DNA of 22,477 nucleotides from Methylohalomonas sp964522485 (GTDB lineage Bacteria > Pseudomonadota > Gammaproteobacteria > Methylohalomonadales > Methylohalomonadaceae): the NCBI GenBank assembly GCA_964522485.1, contig CAZFUS010000038.1, forward strand, positions 1 through 22,477, in the 5' to 3' direction. Each line of letters starts with the position of its first letter. Position 1 is the stretch's first letter. The notes beneath the pieces are model-generated. The model was not told the DNA's origin. It saw only the letters and a program-made list of their open reading frames with translations, and made no database searches. Shown here one piece after another: positions 22,238-22,477 of this stretch. The position numbers and the translations under genes were made by a program.

Positions 22238-22477
22238 ATGCCGGGTATGAATCTGCAGTTGCTATTGCCGGAAATCACGCTGTTGCTGTTTGCCTGCATC
22301 ACCTTGCTGGCAGACGTTTTCAGCAAGGATCCGGAGCACCGGCTGGGCTACTGGCTGGCGCAGCTGAGCCTGCTGATCACTGCGGTGCTGGCGGTAGCCG
22401 GATACAGTGCTACGCCGCTCTACACGGCGGCCGGCATGTACGTCAGCGACGCCATGAGCGGCATACTGAAAAGCGTG
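22238..22477 (+). CDS. nuoN: NADH-quinone oxidoreductase subunit N (ND2), 3' end outside window
   Basis: Third antiporter-like subunit, last gene of the canonical operon. Only the first 80 codons are present, from ATG 22238; ATG 22247 is the alternative start. Visible: the N terminus NLQLLLPEITLLLFACITLL forming helix 1, the loop FSKDPEHRLGYW, and helix 2 (LAQLSLLITAVLAVAGY), then a periplasmic loop ending in the conserved YVSDAMSGILK. It has the same layout as NuoN/ND2 starts, and its position directly after nuoM confirms the call. Confidence 0.92.
   Translation, partial: MPGMNLQLLLPEITLLLFACITLLADVFSKDPEHRLGYWLAQLSLLITAVLAVAGYSATPLYTAAGMYVSDAMSGILKSV

Overview
The window comes from a moderately GC-rich gammaproteobacterium. 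The evidence is a separate nuoC and nuoD within a complete-order complex I operon, close similarity of the Nuo proteins to proteobacterial forms, a PEP-CTERM (exosortase-sorted) protein, and an aryl-polyene-like lipid cluster. This placement rests on recalled protein features, not on a search. There are three regions.

Region 1 (2-7704, + strand) is the distal end of a biosynthetic cluster. It holds an MMPL/RND-like exporter cut by the window edge, a polysaccharide-deacetylase-family protein, a DUF2062-methyltransferase fusion, a catalytically complete beta-ketoacyl-ACP synthase, a cysteine-less chain-length-factor-like partner, a FabG-like ketoreductase and a family 2 glycosyltransferase. Most junctions are 4-bp GTGA or 1-bp TGATG overlaps, so the genes are probably co-translated. 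The KS, chain-length factor, ketoreductase and MMPL set resembles aryl polyene (APE), xanthomonadin and flexirubin-type pathways. Carrier proteins, dehydratase and starter-unit genes would lie upstream of the window. The region ends at a bidirectional terminator (7726-7759).

Region 2 (7786-8880) holds a minus-strand PEP-CTERM gene (8355-7786). It is intact in frame except for one TAG codon at 8152-8154. It has a good Shine-Dalgarno, a close match to a sigma-54 (-24/-12) promoter and an upstream dyad. A stretch of about 460 bp without a convincing gene, containing a possible nuoA promoter, leads into the next operon.

Region 3 (8881-22477) is the NADH:quinone oxidoreductase (respiratory complex I) operon nuoABCDEFGHIJKLMN in canonical order, with nuoN cut by the window end. 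All expected Fe-S cysteines are visible in NuoB, E, F, G and I; the ligands of the optional N7 cluster in NuoG are absent. Two gaps break the otherwise tight operon. The nuoD-nuoE gap carries a 7-bp tandem repeat (GTGAAAR-like, six units) plus inverted repeats. The nuoI-nuoJ gap is AT-rich, with hairpins and a possible internal promoter.

The most interesting items are the amber-interrupted PEP-CTERM gene with its sigma-54-like control region, the heptamer array inside the nuo operon, and the unusual gene content of the polyene-like cluster.
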